A stretch of DNA of 64,000 bases from Nonomuraea dietziae (GTDB taxonomy: Bacteria; Actinomycetota; Actinomycetes; Streptosporangiales; Streptosporangiaceae): assembly GCF_014195505.1 (NCBI RefSeq), contig NZ_JACIBV010000001.1, forward strand, positions 3,224,001-3,288,000, read 5' to 3'. The position numbers and the translations under genes are program-made. The notes beneath the pieces were generated by a model that did no database searches, was not told the DNA's origin, and saw only the letters and a program-made list of their open reading frames with translations. Of this stretch, positions 15,751 through 24,415 are shown piece after piece; position 1 is the first letter of the stretch, and every line of letters starts with the position of its first letter.

Positions 15751-18506
15751 CGAGCGACCTCGAGGTTGTACGTGGCCTGGTAGAGGCGGGTCGCGGCGGC
15801 CTCGTCGGGAATGCCCGCCGCGTCGAGCGCCCTGACGTAGCGCATGGCCTCCTCGTCGAACAGCATGACGATCCTCGCCCGCAGGTCGCTGAGGGCCTTG
15901 GCGCTGATGCTGCGCAGCGCCTCCGCGCCCAGCAGCCCCTTCAGCAGCTTCTGTGGCAGCTCGTCGGCGCTGAACAGACCCACCATGAACAGCAGCGACA
16001 GCGACTCGGTGTCGAGCGAGACCACCTTCGACAGCGAGCGCTTGGTCACCCCGTCGGTGCTCAGCAACTCGGTGACGTACTCCTGCCACGCGGCGACGGC
16101 CCTGCCCGTACGGCGGGCCAGGTCGTCGGAGGGCCTGTCGAGCCCCGCGGCCAGCTCCGAACGCCGCCGCCACCTGGCGGCGACCTCGTCGGCGGCCTGG
16201 TGCGCGGCCGAGGTGATCAGCGACTCCAGCGCGGTGCGCAGCGCGGCGCGGAAGGCGGTGATCCGCTCTGGTGGCACCGGCCTGCGCTTCTTGCGCAGCT
16301 GGAAGCTGCGGGTGAGGTCGCCTGAACCCGCGAAGTCCTGCCACCTGGCGCGCACCTCGCCGCGCAGCAGCGTCCCCCCGCGCACGGCGCTCTCGATGTG
16401 CGCCAGCGCGCCCGAGTAGGCGGCGTCGACGTCGGTGCGCAGCTCTCCGCGGAAGGCCACCTGCCCCTCCAGGTACCTGGCCAGCGCGGGCACGCGGGTG
16501 CGGAAGCTGTTCAGCACGCCGTTCAGGGTCTCCTGTACGGCCTGCGCACGCCGCTCCTCGTCCACCGACAGCTCGGCCAGCCACATCCGCAGCTCGGTCA
16601 TCTCGCCGTCGGGCAGCCTGCCGTCGGCGACGGCCGACTCCTCGATGACGAAGCGCTCGACCTCGCCGAGGCCGTACTCCGTGAGCATCCTGACGAAGTG
16701 CTTGACCACGACGTCCCTGGTCTTGGGCTGCACCCGCGACAGCACGATGGCGATCCTGGCGGCGCGCTCCTTGGCCAGCCTGAGCAGGTTCCATGCGGGG
16801 GCGTCGGCGTAGCGGCTGGCCGTGGTGACGAAGACCCACAGGTCGGCGGCGTCGAGCATGCGGCGCGCGATCTCGTGGTGCTCCTCGACGACGGAGTCGA
16901 TGTCGGGGGTGTCGAGCAGCGCCACGCCCTGAGGAAGCCGCTCGGTGGTGACGAGGACCAGGCTGTCGGGCGCGGCCTCCCTGCTCTGCCGTTCGATCCG
17001 CTCGAGCCCGCCGAGCAGGTCGCTTCCCGCGAACCAGCCCCTGTCGTCGGGGTGGCAGGCCAGGACGGGGATGCCCGTGGTGGGACGGCGCACGCCCGTG
17101 CGGCTGACGTTCTTCTCGGCCAGGGTGTTGACCAACGTGGACTTGCCCGCGCCCGTGGAGCCCGCGATGACGATCAGCGCCGGGGCGGCGCTCACGCGCA
17201 CCCTCGGTAGCACGTAGTCGCGCAGCTGGGTGAGGATCTCCTCCTGCGCCTGCCTGGCCTCTTCCGATCCCGGCAGGTCGAGCCCGAACCTCAGGTCGGC
17301 CACGGCCTCCTTGAGCGCGTCGAGGGCGGCGGTGAGCGCCTGCGCGGCCGCGTCGGGCAGGTCCACCTCAACGAGCTGCCCGGGTACGGCGGGCTCGCCG
17401 GTCACGGCATCGCCGGATTCGCCCCCTCCACCCGCACCCTCGACCTCGCCGCCGGTCTCCGGGTCGTCGGCGGTCGCGCCGTCGAGCCCGGCGTCGACCT
17501 CCCGGGCGCCCACGAGCCCGGTGTCGGTCTCCGGGTCGTCGGCCGTCACGCCCTCGAGCTCGGCATCGGCCTCCGAGCCGTCGGCCGTAGCGCCGTGGGG
17601 CGCCGAGCCATCGGTCGTCGTGCCCCGAGTCCCCTCGATCACCGAACCGTCGGGTTCCGCGCTATCGGTTCCCGTGCCGTCGGTTTCCGCGCCGTCGGGT
17701 TCCGCGCTATCGGTTCCCGTGCCGTCGGCTCCCGTGCCGTCGGTTTCCGTGCCGTCGGGTTCCAGGCTGCCGGTCTCCACGCTGGCGGGCTCGCCGATGC
17801 CGGGCTCGGCGTCGTGGGCGAGATCCTCCAGGTCGTCGCCCTCTCCGTCGTCGGTGTCGGCGTCGATCACCTCGAAGTCCACGACCGCCGCGGGATCGCC
17901 CGCCTCACCGCCGCGGACACCGGAGGTCGCCCAGGGAACGTCGGCGACCTCGGGGCTCGGCTCCTCGTGGGCGGATGGCGCGGGCGAAGAGCCGGCCTCG
18001 GCGGATGGCGCGGGCGAAGAGCCGGCGTCGGCGGGTGGTGCAGGCGAAGGGGCGGCGTCGGCGGGAGGGCGGAGCCCTGAGCTGCGGAACGGGGTGAAGT
18101 TGTCGACAGGCGGTTCCGCCGCCCGGTACGGCGTGAAGCTGTCGCGAGCGGGCGCCGGTTGGCCGAAAGGCCTGAAGGTGTCGTCGGAACGACCGAAGGG
18201 AGCGAAGTCGTCAGAGGGCTCGGCCGAGGTGGGCTCGAGGGTCTCGAAGGCGGGCTCGGGGTCGAGGGTGTCGGGGTCGTCGAGGTCGTCCTCGGTGTCC
18301 CCCACCCGTGGACGGTCGTGCGAGGCGGGGCGGGCGAAGGCGAAGAAGTCACCCGCAGGCTCGGCCTCAGGATCGCTGGAAGGGTCTGCCCTCCGTACCG
18401 CCTCGGGCTCGTCGGCGACGCGATCGGGATCGTCGTCGTCCCTGATCGCACGGAAGTTGAGGGTCTGTTCCCCCACCGACTCGGGGGCGTCACCAGCCGA
18501 TCTCAC
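15747..18506 (-). CDS. Large dynamin-like GTPase with acidic disordered N terminus (DynA-like)
   Basis: 919 aa. Residues 1-~385 are disordered and strongly acidic. They include four DxFxPF-like motifs at about 100-140 (DFAPF, TFRPF, SFTPY, NFTPF), Ala/Pro/Ser repeats (SSPAPSAE) and a Thr/Asp/Gly/Glu repeat (TDGTGTDSAEPDG). The GTPase domain follows: G1 GSTGAGKST (449-457), G2 RRPTTG, G3 DTPDID, and a G4 candidate in VLSRVQPKTRD. A long helical stalk and a hydrophobic LSLLFMVGLF near the C terminus complete it; no clear membrane hairpin. GTG start overlaps the cysG stop by 4 bp (GTGA). Probable partner of the downstream GTPase in septation or membrane remodelling. Confidence 0.85.
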   Translation of the reverse strand: MRSAGDAPESVGEQTLNFRAIRDDDDPDRVADEPEAVRRADPSSDPEAEPAGDFFAFARPASHDRPRVGDTEDDLDDPDTLDPEPAFETLEPTSAEPSDDFAPFGRSDDTFRPFGQPAPARDSFTPYRAAEPPVDNFTPFRSSGLRPPADAAPSPAPPADAGSSPAPSAEAGSSPAPSAHEEPSPEVADVPWATSGVRGGEAGDPAAVVDFEVIDADTDDGEGDDLEDLAHDAEPGIGEPASVETGSLEPDGTETDGTGADGTGTDSAEPDGAETDGTGTDSAEPDGSVIEGTRGTTTDGSAPHGATADGSEADAELEGVTADDPETDTGLVGAREVDAGLDGATADDPETGGEVEGAGGGGESGDAVTGEPAVPGQLVEVDLPDAAAQALTAALDALKEAVADLRFGLDLPGSEEARQAQEEILTQLRDYVLPRVRVSAAPALIVIAGSTGAGKSTLVNTLAEKNVSRTGVRRPTTGIPVLACHPDDRGWFAGSDLLGGLERIERQSREAAPDSLVLVTTERLPQGVALLDTPDIDSVVEEHHEIARRMLDAADLWVFVTTASRYADAPAWNLLRLAKERAARIAIVLSRVQPKTRDVVVKHFVRMLTEYGLGEVERFVIEESAVADGRLPDGEMTELRMWLAELSVDEERRAQAVQETLNGVLNSFRTRVPALARYLEGQVAFRGELRTDVDAAYSGALAHIESAVRGGTLLRGEVRARWQDFAGSGDLTRSFQLRKKRRPVPPERITAFRAALRTALESLITSAAHQAADEVAARWRRRSELAAGLDRPSDDLARRTGRAVAAWQEYVTELLSTDGVTKRSLSKVVSLDTESLSLLFMVGLFSADELPQKLLKGLLGAEALRSISAKALSDLRARIVMLFDEEAMRYVRALDAAGIPDEAAATRLYQATYNLEVAR

Positions 18507-19735
18507 GGCACGCGCTCCGCTCGAACCATCTCGACCTCCTGGCCCACCCGCACGACGTCGCCGACGATGACGATCGCCGGCGGCCGTATTCCGGCGGCGA
18601 CCACTCGGTCGGCCACGGTGGACAGCGAGGCCGTGACGGCCCGCTGGGTCGGAAGAGTACCGTCCTGTACCACCATTACGGGAGTTTCCGGGGAACGTCC
18701 GTCGCGGATGAGCGTTTCAGCTATCGCGCCGATGCGTTCGACGGCCATCATGAGCACCAGCGTGCCGGCGGAACGGGCCAGTCCTGGCCAGTCCACGGTC
18801 GACTGCGGATGGTCCGGCGCGACGTGCACCGAGATCACGTGGAACTCCTGGCTGACCCCGCGATGCGTCACGGGAACCCCCGCCGCGGCGGGGACGGCGA
18901 CGGCGCTGGTGATGCCGGGGACCACGGTGACGGGGATGCCCGCACGGGCGCAGGCGAGCATCTCCTCGCCGCCCCTGCCGAAGACGTAGGGGTCGCCGCC
19001 CTTCAGCCTGACGACGAACTTGCCCTGGCGGGCGTGCGAGATCAGCAGCTCGTTGATCTTCTCCTGGGACAGCGACCTGCCGTACGGCACCTTGGCCGCG
19101 TCGACCAGTTCGACGTCGGGGGCCAGCTCGTCCAGCAGGGCGCGGGGGGCGAGCCTGTCGGCCACGACCACGTCGGCCTGGGCGAGCAGCTGGCGTCCGC
19201 GCACGGTGATCAGCCCGGGGTCGCCTGGGCCGCCGCCGACCAGCGCGACGCCGACCGGCTTGGTGCGGTTGCGGCGCGCGTCGACGGTGCCGTCGCGCAG
19301 CGCGCTGACCACGGCGTCCCTGATGCCCGCCGCCCTGCGTGGGTCGCCGCCCGCGGTGACGGCGATGCCGATCTCGTCGACCTTGCCGCTGGCCGGTGTC
19401 CAGGCGGCTGAGGCGTCCTTGTCGTCGGCGCGCACGCACCAGATCCGCTTGGCCTCGGCCTCGGCGGCGATGGCGGTGTTGACGGCCTTGTCGCTGGTGC
19501 AGGCCTGCACCAGCCAGGCGCCGTCGCAGTCGCCCACCTGGTACGGCCTGGCCTCCCAGGTGACGCGCCCCGCGGCGATGAGGTCGTCGAGGGCGGGGGT
19601 GACGCTCGTCGACACGATGGTGATCTCGGCGCCCGCGTCCAAGAGCGCGGGAACGCGTCGCTGGGCGACCCGTCCGCCGCCCACGACGAGCACCCGGCGG
19701 CCCGAGAGGCGCAGGCCGAGAAGGTAGGGGCTCAT
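18503..19735 (-). CDS. cysG: Siroheme synthase / uroporphyrinogen-III C-methyltransferase (CysG type)
   Basis: 410-aa multifunctional tetrapyrrole enzyme. The N-terminal ~165 residues form a CysG-A-like NAD-binding dehydrogenase/ferrochelatase module (VLVVGGGRVAQRRVPALLDAGA); the C-terminal part is a SUMT methyltransferase (VGGGPGDPGLITVRG, VVVADRL, RLKGGDPYVFGRGGEE, VVPGITSAVAVPAAAGVPVTHR). It methylates uroporphyrinogen III at C2/C7 and oxidises/chelates toward siroheme, and also feeds cobalamin synthesis. ATG at 19735; the frame upstream is not homologous. Its stop overlaps the GTG of the dynamin-like gene, an unexpected coupling. The 64-bp spacer to cobT may hold a promoter. Confidence 0.95.
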   Translation of the reverse strand: MSPYLLGLRLSGRRVLVVGGGRVAQRRVPALLDAGAEITIVSTSVTPALDDLIAAGRVTWEARPYQVGDCDGAWLVQACTSDKAVNTAIAAEAEAKRIWCVRADDKDASAAWTPASGKVDEIGIAVTAGGDPRRAAGIRDAVVSALRDGTVDARRNRTKPVGVALVGGGPGDPGLITVRGRQLLAQADVVVADRLAPRALLDELAPDVELVDAAKVPYGRSLSQEKINELLISHARQGKFVVRLKGGDPYVFGRGGEEMLACARAGIPVTVVPGITSAVAVPAAAGVPVTHRGVSQEFHVISVHVAPDHPQSTVDWPGLARSAGTLVLMMAVERIGAIAETLIRDGRSPETPVMVVQDGTLPTQRAVTASLSTVADRVVAAGIRPPAIVIVGDVVRVGQEVEMVRAERVP

Positions 19736-19799
19736 GACGGCGGATCTCCCGTTCGCGATGATTGGTGTGTTAGGAGGCAAACCTACCGGGTCTACGTGA
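19736..19799 (-). promoter_or_regulatory. Short spacer upstream of cysG, likely promoter region
   Basis: The only non-overlapping gap inside the cobL-to-dynamin series. An AT-richer stretch with GTTAGGAGGCAAACCTAC and a GGGAG ribosome-binding site upstream of cysG could carry a promoter. The TAGG/CCTA half-sites are spaced too closely for an iron box. Confidence 0.35.
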
Positions 19800-21014
19800 C
19801 TACGACTGCTTCTCCGTGACACCCGCGGAGTCGAAGGTGGCCACGTCGTGCATCACCCGTACGGCGGCGCAGACGAGTGGGTGCGCGAGCAGGCCTCCCG
19901 TGCCCTCGCCCAGGCGGAGCTCCAGGTCCACGAGCGGGCGCAGTCCGAGGTGGTCGAGGGCTGCCGCGTGACCCGGCTCGGCCGAGCGGTGCCCCGCCAC
20001 GCAGTGGTCGATCACGGCGGGCGCGAGGGCCGCGGCGGCCAGGGCGGCCGAGCCGGCGATCACGCCGTCGAGGATCACGGGGACCCTCGCGGCGGCGCCG
20101 CCGAGGATGAAACCGGCGATGGCGGCGTGCTCGAACCCTCCCAGGGCGGCGAGGACCTCCAGCGGTTCGCGCCCGCCCGGACTCTCCTGGCCACTGTCCG
20201 CGAGCACGGGCTGAGGCTCTGCGGACGCGGCCAAACCGGGAGGTGCGAGGTCGGCGGCGCCCGCGCCCGGGGACGCGGAAGAGCCGGAAGCCGAGAGCTC
20301 GGAGGGAGCGGGGGTCGAAAGGCCCGTGGACGGCAGGCCGTTGGCGTGGAGGGCCTGGCGGACGACAGCGATCTTGTGAGCGTGGGTCGCGTCGTCGATG
20401 CCGGTGCCGCGGCCCGTGACCTGCCCCGCGTCCCTGCCGGTGAAGGCGCAGACGAGCGCCGCCGACGCCGTGGTGTTGGCGATGCCCATGTCGCCGGTGA
20501 TCAGGCAGCGGGCGCCCGAGGCCACCAGGGAGGAGGCCACCTCGATGCCGGCCTCGAGGGCGGCGACGGCCTGCGGAACGGTCATCGCGGGGCCCTGGGA
20601 CAGGTCCGCCGTGCCGTACGCGATCTTGCGGGAGAGCAGCCCCTCGGCGACGGGAAGCTCACCAGCGACCCCCACGTCGACGACGGTGACCGACGCGCCG
20701 ACCTGAGCGGCGAAGGCGTTGGCCACCGCACCGCCCGCGAGGAAGTTGGCGACCATCTGCAGCGTGACCTCCTGCGGCCACGGCGAGACCCCCTGGGCGT
20801 GGACGCCGTGGTCGGCGGCGAAGATGGCAAGGGCTGCGGGCTCGGGCATGGGAGGCGGGCTGAGGCCCGCCGCGCCCGCCAGGCGCACCGCGACCTCCTC
20901 CAGCGCGCCGAGCGAGCCCGGCGGCTTGGTGAGGCGGCCCTGGTGCGCCCTGGCCTGCGCCATGGCGGACGGCGAGGCCGCAACCACGCGGGCCAGGGTC
21001 TCCCGCAGCGTCAT
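19800..21014 (-). CDS. cobT: Nicotinate-nucleotide:dimethylbenzimidazole phosphoribosyltransferase (CobT)
   Basis: Activates the lower ligand of cobalamin by transferring phosphoribose from nicotinate mononucleotide to dimethylbenzimidazole. 404 aa against a usual ~350. Conserved CobT blocks are present: RLTKPPGSLGALEEVAVRLA, AADHGVHAQGVSPWPQEVT, GDMGIANTTASAAL, and the C-terminal LELRLGEGTGG with the catalytic Glu. The excess is a Ser/Ala/Pro-rich low-complexity insert at about residues 240-295, between VVRQALHANGLPS and EVLAALGGFEHAAI, probably a surface loop. ATG overlaps the stop of the preceding cbiX-like gene (ATGA). Confidence 0.95.
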   Translation of the reverse strand: MTLRETLARVVAASPSAMAQARAHQGRLTKPPGSLGALEEVAVRLAGAAGLSPPPMPEPAALAIFAADHGVHAQGVSPWPQEVTLQMVANFLAGGAVANAFAAQVGASVTVVDVGVAGELPVAEGLLSRKIAYGTADLSQGPAMTVPQAVAALEAGIEVASSLVASGARCLITGDMGIANTTASAALVCAFTGRDAGQVTGRGTGIDDATHAHKIAVVRQALHANGLPSTGLSTPAPSELSASGSSASPGAGAADLAPPGLAASAEPQPVLADSGQESPGGREPLEVLAALGGFEHAAIAGFILGGAAARVPVILDGVIAGSAALAAAALAPAVIDHCVAGHRSAEPGHAAALDHLGLRPLVDLELRLGEGTGGLLAHPLVCAAVRVMHDVATFDSAGVTEKQS

Positions 21015-21862
21015 GCGGAGACCCCTTCGGCCAGCCGCAGCGCTTCCTCGTAGCGGTCGATCACGACGTCGGCCAGCACCTCGCAGTCGCCGATCACCTC
21101 GGCGCAGCGGATGTCGAGGTCGGGGTGTCCCGCGCCGTAGGCCAGGGCCTGGGCCCAGACGCGCTCCAGCATGCCGCCGGCGAACAGCAGGTACGGCACG
21201 ACGATGACGCGCCGGGCGCCGAGGCGCCTGCAGCGCTCGAGCCCTCCTGGCACGCCAGGAGGGGTGACGGAGACGAACGCGGTCTCCACCGTCATGAAGT
21301 CGTAGGCGTGGGTCTCCCAGAACAGCCGCGAGACCCTGTGCACCTCGGCGTTGGCGGCGGGGTCGGTGGAGCCCTCGCCGACCAGCACGACGGCCGTCTC
21401 GCCCATCTCGATGTGCTGCGCGGGCTCCTCGACGGGCACCGAGGGCACCACCCTGAGCCGCGGCATGACCTCCTCGATCGGACGCAGCTTCGGCGCGTCG
21501 GCGGCGGCCTCCGCCAGCCGTTCGGCCAGCAGCGCCAGCACGCGGGGGTCGGGGCCGAGGGGACGGCCGTAGTCGTACATCAACGTGGGGTGCCGTTCCT
21601 GCTCCAACGCCATGGCGGCGGGGAACTCCTCCCCCATGCGGCTGAGGCTGAGCGGCAGGGCCACCAGACGATGGTGGCCCCTGGCGACCAGGGAGGCGAC
21701 GGACTCGCTGAGACGAGGTTTGGCTTTGGCCAGGTAGCCGCCCGAGACCTCGGCTGCGCTCTCCTCCAGGCGGCAACGCAACCTGTGGACGAACCTTCCG
21801 AACTCGGCGGCACCTGTGTCGTCGTGCGAGCCCTGCCCGATGAGCAGCAGCGGCGGCTTCAT
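21011..21862 (-). CDS. CbiX/SirB-type chelatase-like protein
   Basis: Two-repeat class II chelatase fold, 283 aa, of the sirohydrochlorin cobalt/ferro-chelatase family; in this context expected to insert cobalt into a corrin precursor. Repeat 1 starts LLLIGQGSHDDTGAAEF, repeat 2 VVLVGEGSTDPAANAEV. The metal-binding His of the canonical GHGS motif is Gln and Glu here, and the second His of the first half (usually in GxH) is also missing (SRMGEEF), so catalysis is uncertain. ATG 21862 has GGAG upstream; an alternative ATG at 21937 overlaps the cobL stop (ATGA) but adds 25 residues that do not look like family sequence. Confidence 0.8.
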   Translation of the reverse strand: MKPPLLLIGQGSHDDTGAAEFGRFVHRLRCRLEESAAEVSGGYLAKAKPRLSESVASLVARGHHRLVALPLSLSRMGEEFPAAMALEQERHPTLMYDYGRPLGPDPRVLALLAERLAEAAADAPKLRPIEEVMPRLRVVPSVPVEEPAQHIEMGETAVVLVGEGSTDPAANAEVHRVSRLFWETHAYDFMTVETAFVSVTPPGVPGGLERCRRLGARRVIVVPYLLFAGGMLERVWAQALAYGAGHPDLDIRCAEVIGDCEVLADVVIDRYEEALRLAEGVSA

Positions 21863-21933
21863 GAAGGGGATCTCCACGCCTGTGACCTGGGGGTACGTAG
21901 ACAAGAAACGCGAGGATATCCGATTCGCAGAGC

Positions 21934-23103
21934 TCATGCCCAGATCACTCTGCGTGCATGCACGACGAACACGGGGTCGGCGGCCGCCAGCGCGTGGGCG
22001 CCGTCAGGCTGTACGACCAGGCGTGATGCCTGAATCTGGGTGCCCTCGGCGCGGTAGCCGTGCTGCTTCAGCCGTTCGAGCACGGAGGGCACCTGCTCGA
22101 CGGTCTTGAGGGTGCAGACCAGCCGGGAGGGAAGGCGGGCGGCGCAGGCGACGATCACGTCGGGGCCCCCGCCGCCGACGAAGACCGCGTCGGGGTCGGG
22201 CAGGGGTTCGAGGGCGGGTGGGGCCTGGCCTCGGGTGAGCGCGACCTTGACGCCGTGGCGGATGACGTTGGCGCGCAGCCTGGCACAGGAGTCGTCGTCG
22301 CGTTCGACGGCGACGACGGCCGCGCCGAGCCTGGCGCACTCGACCGCGATGCCGCCCGAGCCCGCGCCGACGTCCCAGACCAGGTCGCCGAGGCGGGGGC
22401 CGAGCTTGGCCAGCACGTACGCGCTGACCTCGGGCGGCAGGTCGCCCTCGACGGCCCACTCGTCGGGGCCAGGACGCGCCCCCGCGACCCAGGCGGCCTC
22501 GGCGGCCTCGGCGGGGCGGTAGAGCGGGTCGATGACCAGCACCACGTCGGGGTCCTTCCACGGCCTGGTGGTGGCCTCGCCCATGCGGCTGTGGGTGACG
22601 CGCTCGTCGGGCCCTCCGAGGTCCTCGCAGACGATGAGCGCGCGAGGGGTGGTGGGCGCGAGCTCCCTGGCGATCTCGGCGGGGCCGACGCCGGGGGCGA
22701 CGATGAGCGCGACCTTGTGGTGGGCGCGGCACGCGTTGACGACCCTGTTGAGCCGGCCGGGGCCGTCGGGGGCGACCACGAGGGCGTCCTCCCAGTTGAG
22801 GCCGGCTCGGGCGAAGGCGCGCGTGACGAGCGAGGTGGCCGGGATCACGGCCGGTTTGAACCCGTGGCCGCGCAGCTCACGCACGACGCCGAAGAAGCCT
22901 GGATCGCCCTCCGTGAAGACGACGGCGGGTCCCTCGCCGTGTTCGAGGTGGTCGTCGAGGGTGGTGAGGAGCTCGCCGCCCGGCTCGGGGAGATCGAGGT
23001 GCCTGAGGATCCGTCCCGGTCCCGCGACGAGCGTGGCCTGTCGCAGACAGTCGCTCGCCCTGGTCGACAGTGGCGCTCCGTCCCAGCCGATCACCGTGAT
23101 CAT
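21934..23103 (-). CDS. cobL: Precorrin-6Y C5,15-methyltransferase (CobL; CbiE+CbiT fusion)
   Basis: 389-aa bifunctional corrin-ring enzyme: methylates C5 and C15 of precorrin-6Y and decarboxylates the acetate side chain, giving precorrin-8X. The N-terminal CbiE half is a tetrapyrrole methylase (MITVIGWDG, VVFTEGDPGFFGVVREL, IPATSLVTRAFARAGLNWED); the C-terminal CbiT half has the SAM-binding WDVGAGSGGIAVECAR and PDAVFVGGGG. ATG at 23103. First gene of the minus-strand corrin series cobL - cbiX-like - cobT. Other cobalamin genes are not in the window, and I see no B12-box sequence upstream. Confidence 0.95.
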   Translation of the reverse strand: MITVIGWDGAPLSTRASDCLRQATLVAGPGRILRHLDLPEPGGELLTTLDDHLEHGEGPAVVFTEGDPGFFGVVRELRGHGFKPAVIPATSLVTRAFARAGLNWEDALVVAPDGPGRLNRVVNACRAHHKVALIVAPGVGPAEIARELAPTTPRALIVCEDLGGPDERVTHSRMGEATTRPWKDPDVVLVIDPLYRPAEAAEAAWVAGARPGPDEWAVEGDLPPEVSAYVLAKLGPRLGDLVWDVGAGSGGIAVECARLGAAVVAVERDDDSCARLRANVIRHGVKVALTRGQAPPALEPLPDPDAVFVGGGGPDVIVACAARLPSRLVCTLKTVEQVPSVLERLKQHGYRAEGTQIQASRLVVQPDGAHALAAADPVFVVHARRVIWA

Positions 23104-23219
23104 CCGACTCACCGTCCTCTGGACCCAGTGTGTACGGCAAGCCCGCCCACGCGCCATCCTCCGCGGGGCCCGGCGTCAGTCCAGGGACACGCTCCTCGGG
23201 CGCGCGGGGCCGGCCGCCG

Positions 23220-24305
23220 TCACGGAAGGTCCGAGGGGACGAGGCTGAAGATCACCAGGTCCTCGTTACCCGCCCCGTTGCGCGCCACGCCCTCCCTGAC
23301 GAAGCCCGCCTTCTCCGCCACCCGCTGGGAGGCGAGGTTGGAGACGGCGGCGCGCAGCTGGAGCCGCTGGAAGCCGTGCCTGCCGAACAGCCATCTGGCG
23401 ATCCCCAGCACCGCCTCGCCCGCATATCCCTTGCCGCGCGCCCACGGCGCGGTCATGTACCCCACCTCGGTCGCGCGGTGTCCCCACTCGGTGCTCTTGA
23501 GGTCGACGCTGGCCACGAAGCGTCCCGTCTCCCTCTCGACGACCGCCCAGGTGATGCCGCCCCCGCTGAGGCGGTGCTGTTCGCTGATCAGCAGGGCGTA
23601 GGCGCGGCCGTGCCCCTCGGTGTAGTCGCGCGGCAGGCCCGTGCGCAGCTGGGTGAGCTCGTCGGCGGCGGTGGCGGTCAGGTCGGGCACGTCGTCGGGG
23701 GTGAAGCGGCGCAGCAGCAGGCGCGGCGTGACCAGCTCCTCGTGGGGGAAGACGTGGGGCGCGCCGACGGCCCCGCGCAGCAGCCCGAAGACGACCAGGT
23801 CGTGCGGGCCGTCATCCTCGAGCTCCGCCGCCCTCAGCACGCCCTCGTAGGTGTAGCCGGCCTTCTCGGCGACTCTGAGCGAGGGGCCGTTGTCGAGGTT
23901 GGCCCGCAGCTCGATCCTGCGCAGCTCGGTGGTGGCGAACACCCACGCCGACAGGCCGCGCACGGCCTCGGTGGCGAAGCCGCGGCCTCGGTGGAGGGGG
24001 TGCACGCCGTACCCGACCTCGGTGATGCCCGCGCCCCACTGCGTTCTGAACAGGCTGATGGCGCCGACCACGCGCTGCTCGGCGTCGATCATGGCCAGGT
24101 GCACGCCCTGGCCGGACCGCTGGAGCTCGTGCACCCCCGTGGACAGCCAGTGGGCGATGGCGGCCACGTGGCCGGGCGCTCCCGGCGGCAGGAACCGATG
24201 GCCCGCCTCGACGACGGCCCTGACCCTCTCGGCGTCGTCGGACTGGAAGAGCCGAAGGACCAACCGGTCGGTCGTGATCCGCAGGCGAGGGTCGAAAACG
24301 CTCAC
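23220..24305 (-). CDS. Double GNAT-domain acetyltransferase (RimJ/RimL type)
   Basis: 361 aa made of two tandem GNAT domains. Domain 1: ITTDRLVLRLFQSDDAERV, with acetyl-CoA motif EVGYGVHPLHRGRGFATEAV; domain 2: LVTPRLLLRRFTPDDVPDL, with EVGYMTAPWARGKGYAGEAV. Both look intact, each with the RimJ/RimL-type LRANLDN or LRAAVSN segment and VAEKAGY/F. Substrate may be a protein N terminus or an aminated small molecule. GTG 24305 is preceded by AGGGGAACT. A divergent gene starts 110 bp away. Confidence 0.9.
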   Translation of the reverse strand: MSVFDPRLRITTDRLVLRLFQSDDAERVRAVVEAGHRFLPPGAPGHVAAIAHWLSTGVHELQRSGQGVHLAMIDAEQRVVGAISLFRTQWGAGITEVGYGVHPLHRGRGFATEAVRGLSAWVFATTELRRIELRANLDNGPSLRVAEKAGYTYEGVLRAAELEDDGPHDLVVFGLLRGAVGAPHVFPHEELVTPRLLLRRFTPDDVPDLTATAADELTQLRTGLPRDYTEGHGRAYALLISEQHRLSGGGITWAVVERETGRFVASVDLKSTEWGHRATEVGYMTAPWARGKGYAGEAVLGIARWLFGRHGFQRLQLRAAVSNLASQRVAEKAGFVREGVARNGAGNEDLVIFSLVPSDLP

Positions 24306-24415
24306 AGTTCCCCTAGGTGCTCCAAGCAGTGCGCAAACCATACAAGCCCGATGTTTGCCGGGGAGCGCGCGGGTAGGGGCGGATATTCGGGCAGTTGGAA
24401 AGGGGTGTATGAGGC

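Noticed and set aside
19745..19790. Iron-box-like TAGG/CCTA half-sites before cysG
   Set aside because: Half-site spacing is 7 bp in place of 9 and the central AGGCT core is missing.
23104..23219. Possible cobalamin riboswitch upstream of cobL
   Set aside because: No B12-box or the conserved core segments could be found on the minus strand in the spacer.
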